Source: Alistipes sp.
Lineage (GTDB): Bacteria > Bacteroidota > Bacteroidia > Bacteroidales > Rikenellaceae
DNA: 36,184 bases
Assembly (NCBI GenBank): GCA_022511295.1
Contig: JAFLRT010000012.1
Span: forward strand, 1-36,184
Reading direction: 5' to 3'
Below the pieces are notes generated by a model. That model saw nothing but the letters and a program-made list of their open reading frames with translations, was not told the origin of the DNA and made no database searches. Shown here in pieces: positions 16,495 through 24,949 of this stretch (position 1 is the first letter of the stretch; each line of letters opens with the position of its first letter). A program made the position numbers and the translations under genes.

Positions 16495-17757
16495 TTACGA
16501 ACCGAAGTTGTCGTAGAGGATATTCTCCGAAGGAACACCAAGACTGTCGAGCATATTCACAACCGACGAAACCATCATCGGAGGTCCGCACATAAGGTAT
16601 ATACATCCCTCCGGCTCCTCGTGATTCTTGAGATAGTTCTCGAACAGCACGTTGTGAACGAAACCGACCTTATACTCTACGCCTGCCGCATCGGCCTCGG
16701 GGTCGGGACGGTCAAGCGCAAGGTGGAACTTGAAGTTGGGGAACTCCTTTTCAATCTCGGCATAGTCCTCGAGATAGAAGGCCTCCTTAAGCGAGCGGGC
16801 GCCATACCAGAAGGTTACCGGACGCTTGGTCTTCTCGGTCTTGAACAGGTGCATAATATGGCTGCGCATAGGCGCCATACCCGCACCGCCGCCGATGAAT
16901 ATCAACTCCTGCGTATCGGGCAGATTGTCGGGCAGGAAGAACTCTCCGTAAGGACCCGAAATCGTTACCTTGTCGCCAGGCTTGCGCGAGAAAATATAGG
17001 ACGAGCAGATACCCGGATTAACCTTCATAAAGCCGCCGTTGACACGGTCGAACGGAGGTGTGGCAATACGTATGTTAAGCATAATGATATTGCCCTCCGC
17101 AGGATGGTTGGCCATCGAGTAGGCACGGAACGTCGGTTCGGGGTTCTTCGTTACCAAATCCCACATATTGAACTTATCCCAATCGCCGCGATACTCCTCA
17201 TCGACATCCATATCCGAGAACTTTATCTCGTCATACTTGGGGATATCAATCTGTATATAACCGCCGCTGCGGAAGTTAAGAGTCTCGCCCTCGGGCAGCT
17301 TAACGACAAACTCCTTGATAAAGGTCGAGACGTTATGGTTGGAGACAACCTCGCACTCCCACTTCTTAACACCCAGAACGGATGCCGGAACCTTAATCTT
17401 AAGGTTCTCCTTAACCTTTACCTGGCAGCCCAAACGCCAGTGGTCTTTCTGCATCTTGCGCGAAATGAAGCCGGTCTCGGTAGGCAGTATATCACCGCCA
17501 CCCTCCAAAACCTGGCACTTGCACATACCGCACGAACCGCCGCCGCCGCAGGCCGAAGGAAGAAATACCTGATTATTGGCCAGCGTAGCCAAAAGCGACG
17601 AACCACCCTCGGCTGTAATAACACGCTCACCGTCGTTGATGTCAATGGTAACATCTCCGGAGGAGGTAAGTTTTGCCTTTGCAAAGAGAAGCAGCGCCAC
17701 AAGCAGCAGCACAACCGCCAGAAAGGCAACAATCGAAACTAAAATCGTCAATGTCAT
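16495..17757 (-). CDS. nqrF: Na+-translocating NADH:quinone reductase subunit F
   Basis: The 420-residue NqrF carries an N-terminal membrane helix (residues about 3-26), a plant-type 2Fe-2S ferredoxin domain with ligands C70, C76, C79 and C111 (ACGGGGSCGMCKCQV, then RLGCQVKV), and a ferredoxin-NADP reductase module with FAD motif RAYSMANHP and NADH motif FIGGGAGMAPMRSH, ending with YLMCGPPMM. It oxidises NADH on the cytoplasmic side and passes electrons into the complex. It is the last gene of the operon, 22 bases after nqrE, and is followed by a strong hairpin. Length and all cofactor residues are as expected. Confidence 0.98.
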   Translation of the reverse strand: MTLTILVSIVAFLAVVLLLVALLLFAKAKLTSSGDVTIDINDGERVITAEGGSSLLATLANNQVFLPSACGGGGSCGMCKCQVLEGGGDILPTETGFISRKMQKDHWRLGCQVKVKENLKIKVPASVLGVKKWECEVVSNHNVSTFIKEFVVKLPEGETLNFRSGGYIQIDIPKYDEIKFSDMDVDEEYRGDWDKFNMWDLVTKNPEPTFRAYSMANHPAEGNIIMLNIRIATPPFDRVNGGFMKVNPGICSSYIFSRKPGDKVTISGPYGEFFLPDNLPDTQELIFIGGGAGMAPMRSHIMHLFKTEKTKRPVTFWYGARSLKEAFYLEDYAEIEKEFPNFKFHLALDRPDPEADAAGVEYKVGFVHNVLFENYLKNHEEPEGCIYLMCGPPMMVSSVVNMLDSLGVPSENILYDNFGS

Positions 17758-17779
17758 CTTTTTATCTCTTTATTAAAGG

Positions 17780-18406
17780 TTACAACTTAATACCCGAGAA
17801 CATCATAAATGCGATGCCCATAAGACCCGTAATAATAAAGGCTATACCCGGGCCTTTGAGTGCGGGAGGAATATGCGAATAGGTCGTCTTCTCGCGGATA
17901 GCGGCCATCATAACGATAGCGAGCCACCAGCCCAGACCCGAGCCGAATCCATATACTATCGACTGCCATACCGATGTAATGGCACCTGCCTCAACCTTCT
18001 GCTGCATAAAGAGCGAGCAACCCATAATGGCGCAGTTCACGGCAATAAGCGGAAGGAAGATACCCAGCTGATTGTAGAGCGTCGGCGAGAACTTCTCGAC
18101 TGCCATCTCCACAAGCTGCGTGAAGGATGCGATAACCGCAATGAAGACAATAAACGAAAGGAAGCTCAAATTAACAGTCGCCAGCGAGGGGTCTATCCAC
18201 GCAAGAGCGCCCTCCTTGAGAACATACTCATTGAGAAGATAGTTCAGAGGCACGGTCATAGTCATGACGAAGGTAACGGCAAGACCGAGACCCAAAGCCG
18301 TCTTAACACTCTTTGAAACTGCAATGTAGGAACACATTCCGAAGAAGAATGCGAACACCATATTGTCGATAAATATCGACCTTATAAATATATTCAGCGT
18401 TTCCAT
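17780..18406 (-). CDS. nqrE: Na+-translocating NADH:quinone reductase subunit E
   Basis: The 208-residue integral membrane protein has about six hydrophobic segments and the conserved cysteines C25 (FFGMCSYIAVSKSVKTALG) and C124 (LIAVNCAIMGCSLFM), which together with those of NqrD hold an iron centre in the membrane that relays electrons from the NqrF side to NqrC. The C-terminal half contains YGFGSGLGWWLAIVMMAAIREK, typical of this family. It lies 11 bases downstream of nqrD. The RnfA/NqrE families are similar, but the complete A-F set here settles the assignment. Confidence 0.97.
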   Translation of the reverse strand: METLNIFIRSIFIDNMVFAFFFGMCSYIAVSKSVKTALGLGLAVTFVMTMTVPLNYLLNEYVLKEGALAWIDPSLATVNLSFLSFIVFIAVIASFTQLVEMAVEKFSPTLYNQLGIFLPLIAVNCAIMGCSLFMQQKVEAGAITSVWQSIVYGFGSGLGWWLAIVMMAAIREKTTYSHIPPALKGPGIAFIITGLMGIAFMMFSGIKL

Positions 18407-18417
18407 ACTTCAATCTC

Positions 18418-19047
18418 CTATTTTTCCTGCAAATTCTTGTTATACGAGCGATGTATCCAGATGATGACACCTACAATAATAAGCGCCATCGGAGGGAAGA
18501 GCATGAGTCCGTTGTTGTAATAGAACCCGCCGTCGGCAGCGTACCAGCTCAAAGGTACGACCTGATAGCCGAGAAGCTGACCCGAACCGAACAACTCACG
18601 GAAGAAGGCGACGATTACGAGAATCAAACCGTAACCGAAACCGTTGCCGATACCGTCGAGGAATGACGCCCAAGGTTTGTTGCCGAGTGCAAAGGCCTCT
18701 ACACGACCCATAATGATACAGTTCGTAATGATAAGACCCACATAAACCGACAACTGCTTTGACACGTCGTAGACATAGGCCTTGAGGAACTGGTCCACAA
18801 GAATAACCAGCGTAGCGATAACGACCAACTGTACGATGATACGTATACGCATCGGCACGCTCTTGCGAAGCAGCGACATCACCAAATTGGCGAACGCCGT
18901 AACAACCATAACCGACAAGCCCATAACAATGGCAGGCTTGAGTTTTACGGTAACGGCAAGCGCCGAGCAGATACCCAGAATCTGAACGACAACAGGGTTG
19001 TTGGCATTCAGCGGACCTGTAAGATAACTTATATTCTTATTGCTCAT
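18418..19047 (-). CDS. nqrD: Na+-translocating NADH:quinone reductase subunit D
   Basis: The 209-residue membrane subunit is homologous to NqrE in inverted topology. Conserved cysteines are C27 (VQILGICSALAVTVKLKPA) and C110 (IITNCIIMGRVEAFA), ligands of the intramembrane iron centre. The sequence GIGNGFGYGLILVIVAFFRELFGSG is diagnostic. It starts 14 bases downstream of nqrC and is followed by nqrE after 11 bases. Length matches the family. Confidence 0.97.
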   Translation of the reverse strand: MSNKNISYLTGPLNANNPVVVQILGICSALAVTVKLKPAIVMGLSVMVVTAFANLVMSLLRKSVPMRIRIIVQLVVIATLVILVDQFLKAYVYDVSKQLSVYVGLIITNCIIMGRVEAFALGNKPWASFLDGIGNGFGYGLILVIVAFFRELFGSGQLLGYQVVPLSWYAADGGFYYNNGLMLFPPMALIIVGVIIWIHRSYNKNLQEK

Positions 19048-19061
19048 ATTTTTTCCGCTTT

Positions 19062-19889
19062 TTATTCGTTAGACTCTGTGTTTTCCTGTATGGCACCCTC
19101 CTCGGCAGGAGCAACATCCTCCGTAACCGATTCGCACCCGCAGAGGCAGCTGTTGCAGTCGCCGCTGCACTCTTTTGCACACTCCTGGCAGGCAGACACT
19201 GCGGCAGCACGTTTCGCATTGATAAACGGAAGGTAGTTTTCAAGACCGGTCTTTAACATCTCGCTTACGCCATCCGAAGTCTTTGTTCCTCCTGTAATGG
19301 CATCAACCTGATACAACGGCTCTTTGGCACCGCCCTTGACAAGTTCTATCGAGACGAACTTGTCGCCCTTGAAAATCTCCTTGCCCTTATACTGCTCCTG
19401 GTGCTTTTTCGTAGCGATTTCAGCACCCAGACCGGGGGTCTCGCCCTTATGGTCGAGAACGACGCCGGCTACTACATTAAGGTTGTTCTCAAGCGCCACA
19501 TAGCCCCAAATAACATCCCACAGACCGTTTCCGGTAACAGGGAATACATATTGACCGTCTACTGACTCAAATACGGGGAACGTTCCGTTGGCAATAGCAC
19601 CCTTCAAGTCGAAAAGCATTTCGAGGACAGCGTCCTGGCCTATGCCGTCAATAACATTTCCCTTGGCATCTACTGCATACGCATTTACATACTTATCGTA
19701 TTCAACCGCAGCGTTGCCCTTCTCATCAACCTTGCCGAGCGACTTCAAAATAGCCGTCTTCTTCTCGTCAAGCTCATTGCTCTTCTGACGCGGTTGCAGC
19801 GAAAGCGCCGTTACCGAGAGCAGCACCGCAACGATGACAACCATCACAACAGAGTAGAGAACTATATAAAGATTGCTGTTCTTGTTCAT
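19062..19889 (-). CDS. nqrC: Na+-translocating NADH:quinone reductase subunit C with cysteine-rich C-terminal tail
   Basis: The 275-residue protein has one N-terminal membrane helix (residues about 8-30) and a periplasm-facing FMN-binding domain. The flavin attachment motif is DAITGGT, with T202 as the threonine that should carry covalent FMN, transferred by an ApbE-type enzyme not encoded here. After the usual end of the family (around residue 225, ENYLPFINAKR) there is an extra tail of about 50 residues containing seven cysteines within 19 positions: C234, C237, C241, C245, C248, C250 and C252, followed by an acidic end. Ordinary NqrC proteins lack this, as far as I know. The tail could bind metal or form disulfides; its role is unknown. 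Confidence 0.96.
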   Translation of the reverse strand: MNKNSNLYIVLYSVVMVVIVAVLLSVTALSLQPRQKSNELDEKKTAILKSLGKVDEKGNAAVEYDKYVNAYAVDAKGNVIDGIGQDAVLEMLFDLKGAIANGTFPVFESVDGQYVFPVTGNGLWDVIWGYVALENNLNVVAGVVLDHKGETPGLGAEIATKKHQEQYKGKEIFKGDKFVSIELVKGGAKEPLYQVDAITGGTKTSDGVSEMLKTGLENYLPFINAKRAAAVSACQECAKECSGDCNSCLCGCESVTEDVAPAEEGAIQENTESNE

Positions 19890-19897
19890 AGCTGCAC

Positions 19898-21049
19898 TTA
19901 TTTAGCGAGTTTAACACGATTTTTTCTGTGGCGTATGTTCGCCTCGACAACACAGTAGTCGATAAGCGGTGCCAGCATATTCATAAACAGAATCGAGAGC
20001 ATCATACCTTCGGGATATGCAGGGTTGATAACGCGCAGCATAACGGCGATTGCACCCGTCATAAAGCCATAGATATACTTACCCTTTTCCGTTTGCGCCG
20101 ACGTTACCGGGTCGGTAGCCATAAAGACCGCACCGAAAGCGAAGCCGCCGACGATAAGATGCTGCCATGCGGGAATCTGCATATAGGGCGTTGCACCTAT
20201 GGCATTGAACAGAAGACCCATCGCCAGACCGCCGACAAAGACGCTCACCATAGTCTTCCACGAAGCCACGCCCGAGAAGAGCAGTATTGCAGCACCTATA
20301 AGTATTGCCAGCGTAGAGGTCTCGCCGATACATCCCGGAATAAATCCGAGGAAGGCATCCAGGGCGTCGAAGCCCATCGTACCCTTGTCTGCCATATTTG
20401 CAAGTGCCGTAGCGCCCGAAAATCCGTCAGGAGCGTTGGTCGCAGCATCCGCAACCCACACCGTCTCACCCGACATCGAAGGAGTGTATGCGAAGAATAC
20501 GAATGCACGTGCAAGAAGTGCGGGATTCCAGACATTCATACCCGTACCGCCGAACACCTCTTTACCGAAAAGCACTGCGAATGCAGTTGCCAGGACGACC
20601 ATCCATATCGGTACATCAACGGGCATAATCATAGGTATAAGCAGACCCGTAACGAGGAAGCCCTCATTAACCTCGTGTCCGCGCACCTGAGCAAAACCGA
20701 ACTCAATAGCAAGACCCGTAACATACGAAGCGATGATTATCGGCAGCGTCTTGAGGAATCCGTACCATAACGTACCCCAGAAGCCGACCTGCTCGCCGGT
20801 CATAAGGAAGTGTTGGTATCCCGTATTGTAAAAACCGAAACAGAGCGCAGGCAACAACGCTATGACAACCGTAATCATCACACGCTTCATATCGTTGCAA
20901 TCACGAATATGCGCACCCTTGGTCGTGGTGGTATCAGGCACGAAAAGGAATGTTTCGAAGGCGTCAAAAGTAGAGCCGAGAAAGGCCAACTTACCGCCTT
21001 TGGAGAAGGTAGGCTTCATTTTGTCTACCACTTTGCGTAATCCGTTCAT
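19898..21049 (-). CDS. nqrB: Na+-translocating NADH:quinone reductase subunit B
   Basis: The 383-residue integral membrane subunit has eight to ten hydrophobic segments. The covalent FMN site is DGFSGAT, with T214 as the expected attachment residue. Conserved stretches include GHEVNEGFLVTGLLIPM, GGTGMNVWNPALLARAFVFFAY and HLIVGGFAFGAVFMATDPVTSAQT. The N-terminal cytosolic part (MKPTFSKGGKLAFLGSTFDAFETFLF) fits the family. NqrB is the main membrane subunit and is thought to form the sodium pathway. Its ATG shares a base with the nqrA stop codon (TAATG), and nqrC follows after 8 bases. Confidence 0.97.
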   Translation of the reverse strand: MNGLRKVVDKMKPTFSKGGKLAFLGSTFDAFETFLFVPDTTTTKGAHIRDCNDMKRVMITVVIALLPALCFGFYNTGYQHFLMTGEQVGFWGTLWYGFLKTLPIIIASYVTGLAIEFGFAQVRGHEVNEGFLVTGLLIPMIMPVDVPIWMVVLATAFAVLFGKEVFGGTGMNVWNPALLARAFVFFAYTPSMSGETVWVADAATNAPDGFSGATALANMADKGTMGFDALDAFLGFIPGCIGETSTLAILIGAAILLFSGVASWKTMVSVFVGGLAMGLLFNAIGATPYMQIPAWQHLIVGGFAFGAVFMATDPVTSAQTEKGKYIYGFMTGAIAVMLRVINPAYPEGMMLSILFMNMLAPLIDYCVVEANIRHRKNRVKLAK

Positions 21050-22407
21050 TATTCGCCCTCCTTAATCATTAAGTTAATACCCTTGCGGAGAATGGCCTGC
21101 ATCTCGATTTTCGAGGGGTCTACAAACTCGCACAGAGCCAAATCCTCCTCGATAACCTCATAGATACCGAGATTCTCCATTTTGTCTATATCCTCAGCCA
21201 GAATCGCCTTCAGCAGATAGGTCGGATAGATATCCATCGGGAGATACTTTTCATACAGACCCGTTACCACGAACGGACGCTCGCCGCCGTTGAGATTGGT
21301 ATCGAGTTTGTACTCCTTTTTGGGGCAGAGCCACGAGAAATAGGTGCGCGATACGGAGAATTTTCCGAAGCGCGGCATAATCCATCCCAACAGTTCGTGG
21401 TGATTGCCCTCGGGTATCACGCTCAGCATATCATCATAGAAGCCGATATAGCCGTCTGCCGCTCTTCTCGTTCCGGAGAGAACATTGCCAGAGATTATAC
21501 GCACGCTGCGGCCCTCTTCCTGCGGCTTGATGTTATCCTTGAGTATAGAGGCTACCGGAGCGCCGCTAATCACACGGACGTAACGTGCCTGCACGACCTC
21601 CGAGCCGGCTACGGCGACACTCTTTGACATATCGACGCGACCCTCGTTAAACAGGCAGCCGATAATGGCTACGGCCTGGATATTCACCGTCCATACCCTC
21701 TCGCCCTTGTTAATCGGGTCGAGGCGGTTGATTTGCACGCCGACATTGCCGGCAGGGTGCTTACCTCGGAACGTGTGCAGTTCCACTCCGTTCAAATCCT
21801 TGAACGAACTTTCGGCTCCTTCGTGCATCGAGAGATGCACCTTGCCGTCGGTAAGGCATCTCAATACGTCAAGACCTGTTTGCAGGTTCTTTTGCTCCGA
21901 CGAGAGAATGTAATCGTAGTCGGGAGCCAGCGGTGCGCTGTCGAAGGCCGACACGAATACGGCTTTGGGTTTGTCCGAAGGGTTGGCGATAACGCCATAT
22001 GGACGCTGGATAATCATAGGCCACAGGCCCGATTTCAGCAACAGAGCGACAATCTCTTCGCGGTTTGCCCCTGACAGGCTCGGGACATCAAACGCCTCAT
22101 AGGTCTGTTCTGCATCGGCAGCAACGGTAACATTAAGCACAAGTCGTTTCTCGCCGCGATTTACAGCCGTAACCGTACCGCTCACGGGAGAGGTGAACAA
22201 TATGCGCTCATCGTACTTGTTGAAGAACAGAGGCGTACCTGCCTTGACTCTGTCGCCCGCCTTAACCAGCAATTTGGGTGTTACGCCCGTAAAATCCAAT
22301 GGCGACACAGCATACTCCGAAGCCAGCGGCAATACCGTCGTCGTCTTTTCTGCCTTGCCCTGAAGATTTACGTCCAAACCCTTACGCAGTTTAATGATTT
22401 TCGACAT
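21049..22407 (-). CDS. nqrA: Na+-translocating NADH:quinone reductase subunit A
   Basis: The 452-residue peripheral subunit begins MSKIIKLRKGLDVNLQGKAE, the usual NqrA start, and contains VSPLDFTGVTPKLLVKAGDRVKAGTP, a biotinyl/lipoyl-like fold. Other segments are SGLWPMIIQRPYGVIA, HLSMHEGAE and FFSWLCPKKEYKLDTN-like (YFSWLCPKKEY). NqrA has no prosthetic group of its own and is linked to quinone binding. It is the first gene of the operon, 93 bases downstream of the predicted transcription start. Length is normal. Confidence 0.97.
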   Translation of the reverse strand: MSKIIKLRKGLDVNLQGKAEKTTTVLPLASEYAVSPLDFTGVTPKLLVKAGDRVKAGTPLFFNKYDERILFTSPVSGTVTAVNRGEKRLVLNVTVAADAEQTYEAFDVPSLSGANREEIVALLLKSGLWPMIIQRPYGVIANPSDKPKAVFVSAFDSAPLAPDYDYILSSEQKNLQTGLDVLRCLTDGKVHLSMHEGAESSFKDLNGVELHTFRGKHPAGNVGVQINRLDPINKGERVWTVNIQAVAIIGCLFNEGRVDMSKSVAVAGSEVVQARYVRVISGAPVASILKDNIKPQEEGRSVRIISGNVLSGTRRAADGYIGFYDDMLSVIPEGNHHELLGWIMPRFGKFSVSRTYFSWLCPKKEYKLDTNLNGGERPFVVTGLYEKYLPMDIYPTYLLKAILAEDIDKMENLGIYEVIEEDLALCEFVDPSKIEMQAILRKGINLMIKEGE

Positions 22408-22507
22408 TTCTATCAGTTCTTTTGTTATACTTTGAGTTATTTTGTTTGTTTAGCAATCTGTCTCATACGCCCGGAACACTTTCCAAAAGGCTTCCTAAAA
22501 TCACGCG

Positions 22508-22538
22508 CAAATATACTATTTGTTTTGCAGTATAGAAA
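22508..22538 (-). promoter_or_regulatory. Probable promoter of the nqrABCDEF operon
   Basis: The minus strand has TATATTTG (22515-22508), a perfect -7 box, with TTTC (22538-22535) 19 bases upstream, one change from TTTG. This would start transcription near 22501 and give a leader of about 93 bases before nqrA. Confidence 0.55.
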
Positions 22539-22580
22539 ATGTTACGCATGTTATTTTCGCAATATAACCATAAAAAATAG

Positions 22581-22588
22581 TAAATTTG
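22581..22588 (+). promoter_or_regulatory. Probable -7 box of the tatD-like operon
   Basis: TAAATTTG followed by CGGC is a perfect -7 box 16 bases before the ATG at 22605. No good -33 match is visible. The gap to the divergent nqr promoter is about 65 bases. Confidence 0.5.
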
Positions 22589-22604
22589 CGGCAACTGTAA
22601 AGTT

Positions 22605-23192
22605 ATGCCATACGTAAACATACATACCCACCGTCCGACAGGAGTCGATATAGAGCCTTCGAGCATCGGTCTGCACCCCTGGGATGCAGGCAAAGAGCCG
22701 TTCAACGCCGATGATTTTATCGCACGTGCGGCAGCGGTGCAGGCTGTCGGAGAGATTGGATTGGACTTTCTGCGCGGCGGCAACCGCAAGCAGCAGGAAG
22801 ATGTATTGCGACTTCAGCTCAAGGCAGCGGAGATGCTCTGCAAGCCGGTAATACTGCACTGCGTAAAGGCCTTTGAGCCGATGATGAAGATAGTTGAAGA
22901 GTATCGTTTGCCGGCAGTCGTCTTTCACGGATTTACAGGCTCTCCGCAGCAGGCGGCAAGGGCGGTCGGAGAGGGATATTTTCTCTCATTCGGAGAGAGA
23001 GTCATCCGCTCCCCGAAGGCGAAGGAGTCGCTGCGTATGACTCCCGACGAGAATCTCTTTTTAGAGACTGACGACGCCGAATTGGGGATAGCCGATATTT
23101 ACTCATTCGCTGCCGGCGTAAGAGGCACGACGGTCGAGACGTTGCAGGATGTAATACTGAAGAACTACAACAAAATATTTTCAAAAGAATGA
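22605..23192 (+). CDS. Short TatD-family metal-dependent hydrolase
   Basis: A 195-residue TatD-type TIM-barrel hydrolase with recognisable metal ligands: NIHTHRP (H7, H9), VGEIGLDF (E50), VILHCVKAF (H85), VVFHGFTGS (H108) and FLETDDAEL (D156). The family contains 3'-5' DNA exonucleases and other phosphoesterases. It is about 60 residues shorter than classical TatD (around 255), with a compact N-terminus between HTH and E50, but all metal residues remain, so it is probably active rather than degraded. Its stop overlaps the tcdA start (ATGA). Substrate not assigned. Confidence 0.85.
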   Translation: MPYVNIHTHRPTGVDIEPSSIGLHPWDAGKEPFNADDFIARAAAVQAVGEIGLDFLRGGNRKQQEDVLRLQLKAAEMLCKPVILHCVKAFEPMMKIVEEYRLPAVVFHGFTGSPQQAARAVGEGYFLSFGERVIRSPKAKESLRMTPDENLFLETDDAELGIADIYSFAAGVRGTTVETLQDVILKNYNKIFSKE

Positions 23193-23911
23193 ACAGAGAG
23201 TGGCTTGAACGCACCGAGTTGCTGCTCGGACGCGAGAAGTGCGAAGCACTGCGCAAGGCACATGTGCTTGTCGTAGGTTTGGGCGGCGTGGGCGCCTATG
23301 CCGCAGAGATGATTGCCCGTGCAGGTGTGGGACGCCTGACGATAGCCGACGCAGATACGGTGGGCGAAAGCAATATCAACCGGCAACTCATTGCACTTCA
23401 CTCTACAATAGGTCGTTCCAAGGCAGAACTTATGGCCGAGCGGCTGCGGGATATAAATCCGGATATCGAACTGACGGTTATTGCCAAATATATCAAGGAT
23501 GAAGAGACTGACCTGCTGCTCGATGCGGCACACTACGACTATGCTGTGGATGCAATAGACACTCTTTCACCCAAATTGGCCTTTATATTGGGTTGTCTGC
23601 AACGCAACATCCCCATTGTAAGTTCTATGGGTGCCGGAGCCAAAACCGACCCGACAAAGTTGGAGATTGCCGACATATCCAAGACGCACCATTGTCCGCT
23701 GGCACATATGCTTCGCAAACGCCTTCACAAGGTCGGTGTACGCAAGGGATTCCGTGCCGTATTCTCACCGGAACCGATACGCGAAGGGGCTGTTGTCGAG
23801 TGCGAGGAGCGCAACAAGAAGTCGAATACAGGAACAATATCCTACATACCCGCCATGTTCGGCATAGGATGCGCATCGGTCGTGATAAGAGATATTATTA
23901 ACGAACTGTAA
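23189..23911 (+). CDS. tcdA: tRNA threonylcarbamoyladenosine dehydratase (ThiF/CsdL family)
   Basis: The 240-residue protein is an E1-like ThiF-family enzyme. The nucleotide loop is VLVVGLGGVGAYAAE (G30 to G35), followed by LTIADADTVGESNINRQLIA with the conserved aspartates D54 and D56 and R65, and later SMGAGAKTDPTKLEIADISKTHHCPLA. The length and the GAGAKTDPTK segment match TcdA (YgdL), which uses ATP to cyclise N6-threonylcarbamoyladenosine at tRNA position 37. The ThiS/MoaD-activating E1 enzymes are longer and carry zinc CxxC motifs not seen here. The start codon overlaps the end of the TatD-like gene. Confidence 0.92.
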   Translation: MNREWLERTELLLGREKCEALRKAHVLVVGLGGVGAYAAEMIARAGVGRLTIADADTVGESNINRQLIALHSTIGRSKAELMAERLRDINPDIELTVIAKYIKDEETDLLLDAAHYDYAVDAIDTLSPKLAFILGCLQRNIPIVSSMGAGAKTDPTKLEIADISKTHHCPLAHMLRKRLHKVGVRKGFRAVFSPEPIREGAVVECEERNKKSNTGTISYIPAMFGIGCASVVIRDIINEL

Positions 23912-23947
23912 TGTCTATAACTTCAAATATAACCCCATCACAACATT

Positions 23948-24886
23948 ATGAAGAGTGTATTTTTAGATAAGTATTCGATTTGCGGGCGCGACACATCGGC
24001 AATAGCGGCGCTGTGCGACCATTATACCGAGTATGACTACACGCTGCCGGCGGAGGTAATCGAGAGGTGCAAAGATGCGGATATAGTCATCACGAACAAG
24101 GTCTATATAGGTGCAGAGACGATGGATGCACTGCCGTCGCTAAAACTCATCTGCATAGCGGCCACAGGTATGAACAACGTAGACCTCGAGGCGGCAGCCC
24201 AACGCGGCATAGAGGTGCGGAATGCGGTCGGTTACTCGACCTATTCGGTCGCGGAGACAACACTATGCTGCGCGCTGGCCCTGTTTCGCGAGGTGGTCTA
24301 TTATGACAACTATTTCAAGAGCGGAGCCTATTCGGCCTCGGGGCGTATGTTCAATTTCGACCGTCCGACGGCACAAATCAGAGGTAAGAACTGGGGTATC
24401 ATCGGTATGGGAAACATCGGGCGCGAAGTGGCACGTCTCGCAACAGCATTCGGATGCGACGTCCGCTACTTCCCGACCTCGGGCGTAATCCGCGAAGAGG
24501 ACTACCCTGCCGACGAACTCGACAGGCTGCTGGCATGGGCCGACATCGTATCGGTACACTGCCCGCTGAATGCACATACCAAGGGACTTATCGGCTGCCG
24601 TGAGTTGCGTATGATGAAGCCATCATCCGTATTGATAAATGTCGCACGCGGCGGCATAGTGGATGAGGCGGCATTGGCCGAGGCGCTCGACGGCAGTATT
24701 ATACGCGGAGCCGCTCTCGACGTCTTCACAAGCGAACCGCTCGACCCTCAATCGCCGCTGCTCCATCTCAAAGAGCCGCACTCACTCCTCGCCTCGCCGC
24801 ATAATGCATGGTCGACAGTCGAAGCGATAGACAGGCTCGTGGAGTGCATCAAAAACAATATCGACGAGTTTATTAAACGACAGTAG
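23948..24886 (+). CDS. D-2-hydroxyacid dehydrogenase
   Basis: The 312-residue protein has both Rossmann lobes of the D-isomer 2-hydroxyacid dehydrogenase family. The coenzyme motif is IIGMGNIGREVARLA (G153, G155, G158), and catalytic residues are R234 (NVARGGIVDE), E263 (FTSEPLD) and H285 (SPHNAWS). The residue expected to select NAD by binding the ribose hydroxyls at the end of strand 2 is not acidic (VRYFPTSG), as in other glycerate/hydroxypyruvate-type relatives. Likely a glycerate or similar 2-hydroxyacid dehydrogenase in the cytosol; substrate is uncertain. It lies 36 bases after tcdA and is followed by a strong hairpin. Confidence 0.88.
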   Translation: MKSVFLDKYSICGRDTSAIAALCDHYTEYDYTLPAEVIERCKDADIVITNKVYIGAETMDALPSLKLICIAATGMNNVDLEAAAQRGIEVRNAVGYSTYSVAETTLCCALALFREVVYYDNYFKSGAYSASGRMFNFDRPTAQIRGKNWGIIGMGNIGREVARLATAFGCDVRYFPTSGVIREEDYPADELDRLLAWADIVSVHCPLNAHTKGLIGCRELRMMKPSSVLINVARGGIVDEAALAEALDGSIIRGAALDVFTSEPLDPQSPLLHLKEPHSLLASPHNAWSTVEAIDRLVECIKNNIDEFIKRQ

Positions 24887-24895
24887 AGCCATAAA

Positions 24896-24935
24896 AATCA
24901 AACGCCCCGACTTAATATTGTCGGGGCGTTTGATT
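24896..24935. terminator. Bidirectional terminator hairpin, hydroxyacid dehydrogenase / glycosyltransferase
   Basis: AATCAAACGCCCCGAC (24896-24911) and its exact complement (24920-24935) form a 16-base-pair stem with an 8-base AT-rich loop between convergent genes. No T-run follows on the plus strand; the T-rich part is inside the stem. Confidence 0.88.
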
Positions 24936-24949
24936 ATCGTATCGCAGCG

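Noticed and set aside
16483..17742. Long plus-strand open frame (419 codons) across nqrF
   Set aside because: It mirrors the nqrF gene on the opposite strand, has no recognisable domain, and arises from codon bias of the real gene.
24500..24560. Non-acidic coenzyme residue in the hydroxyacid dehydrogenase suggesting NADP use
   Set aside because: YFPTSG-type loops are common in glycerate-type members of the family, so this is not clear evidence for NADP.
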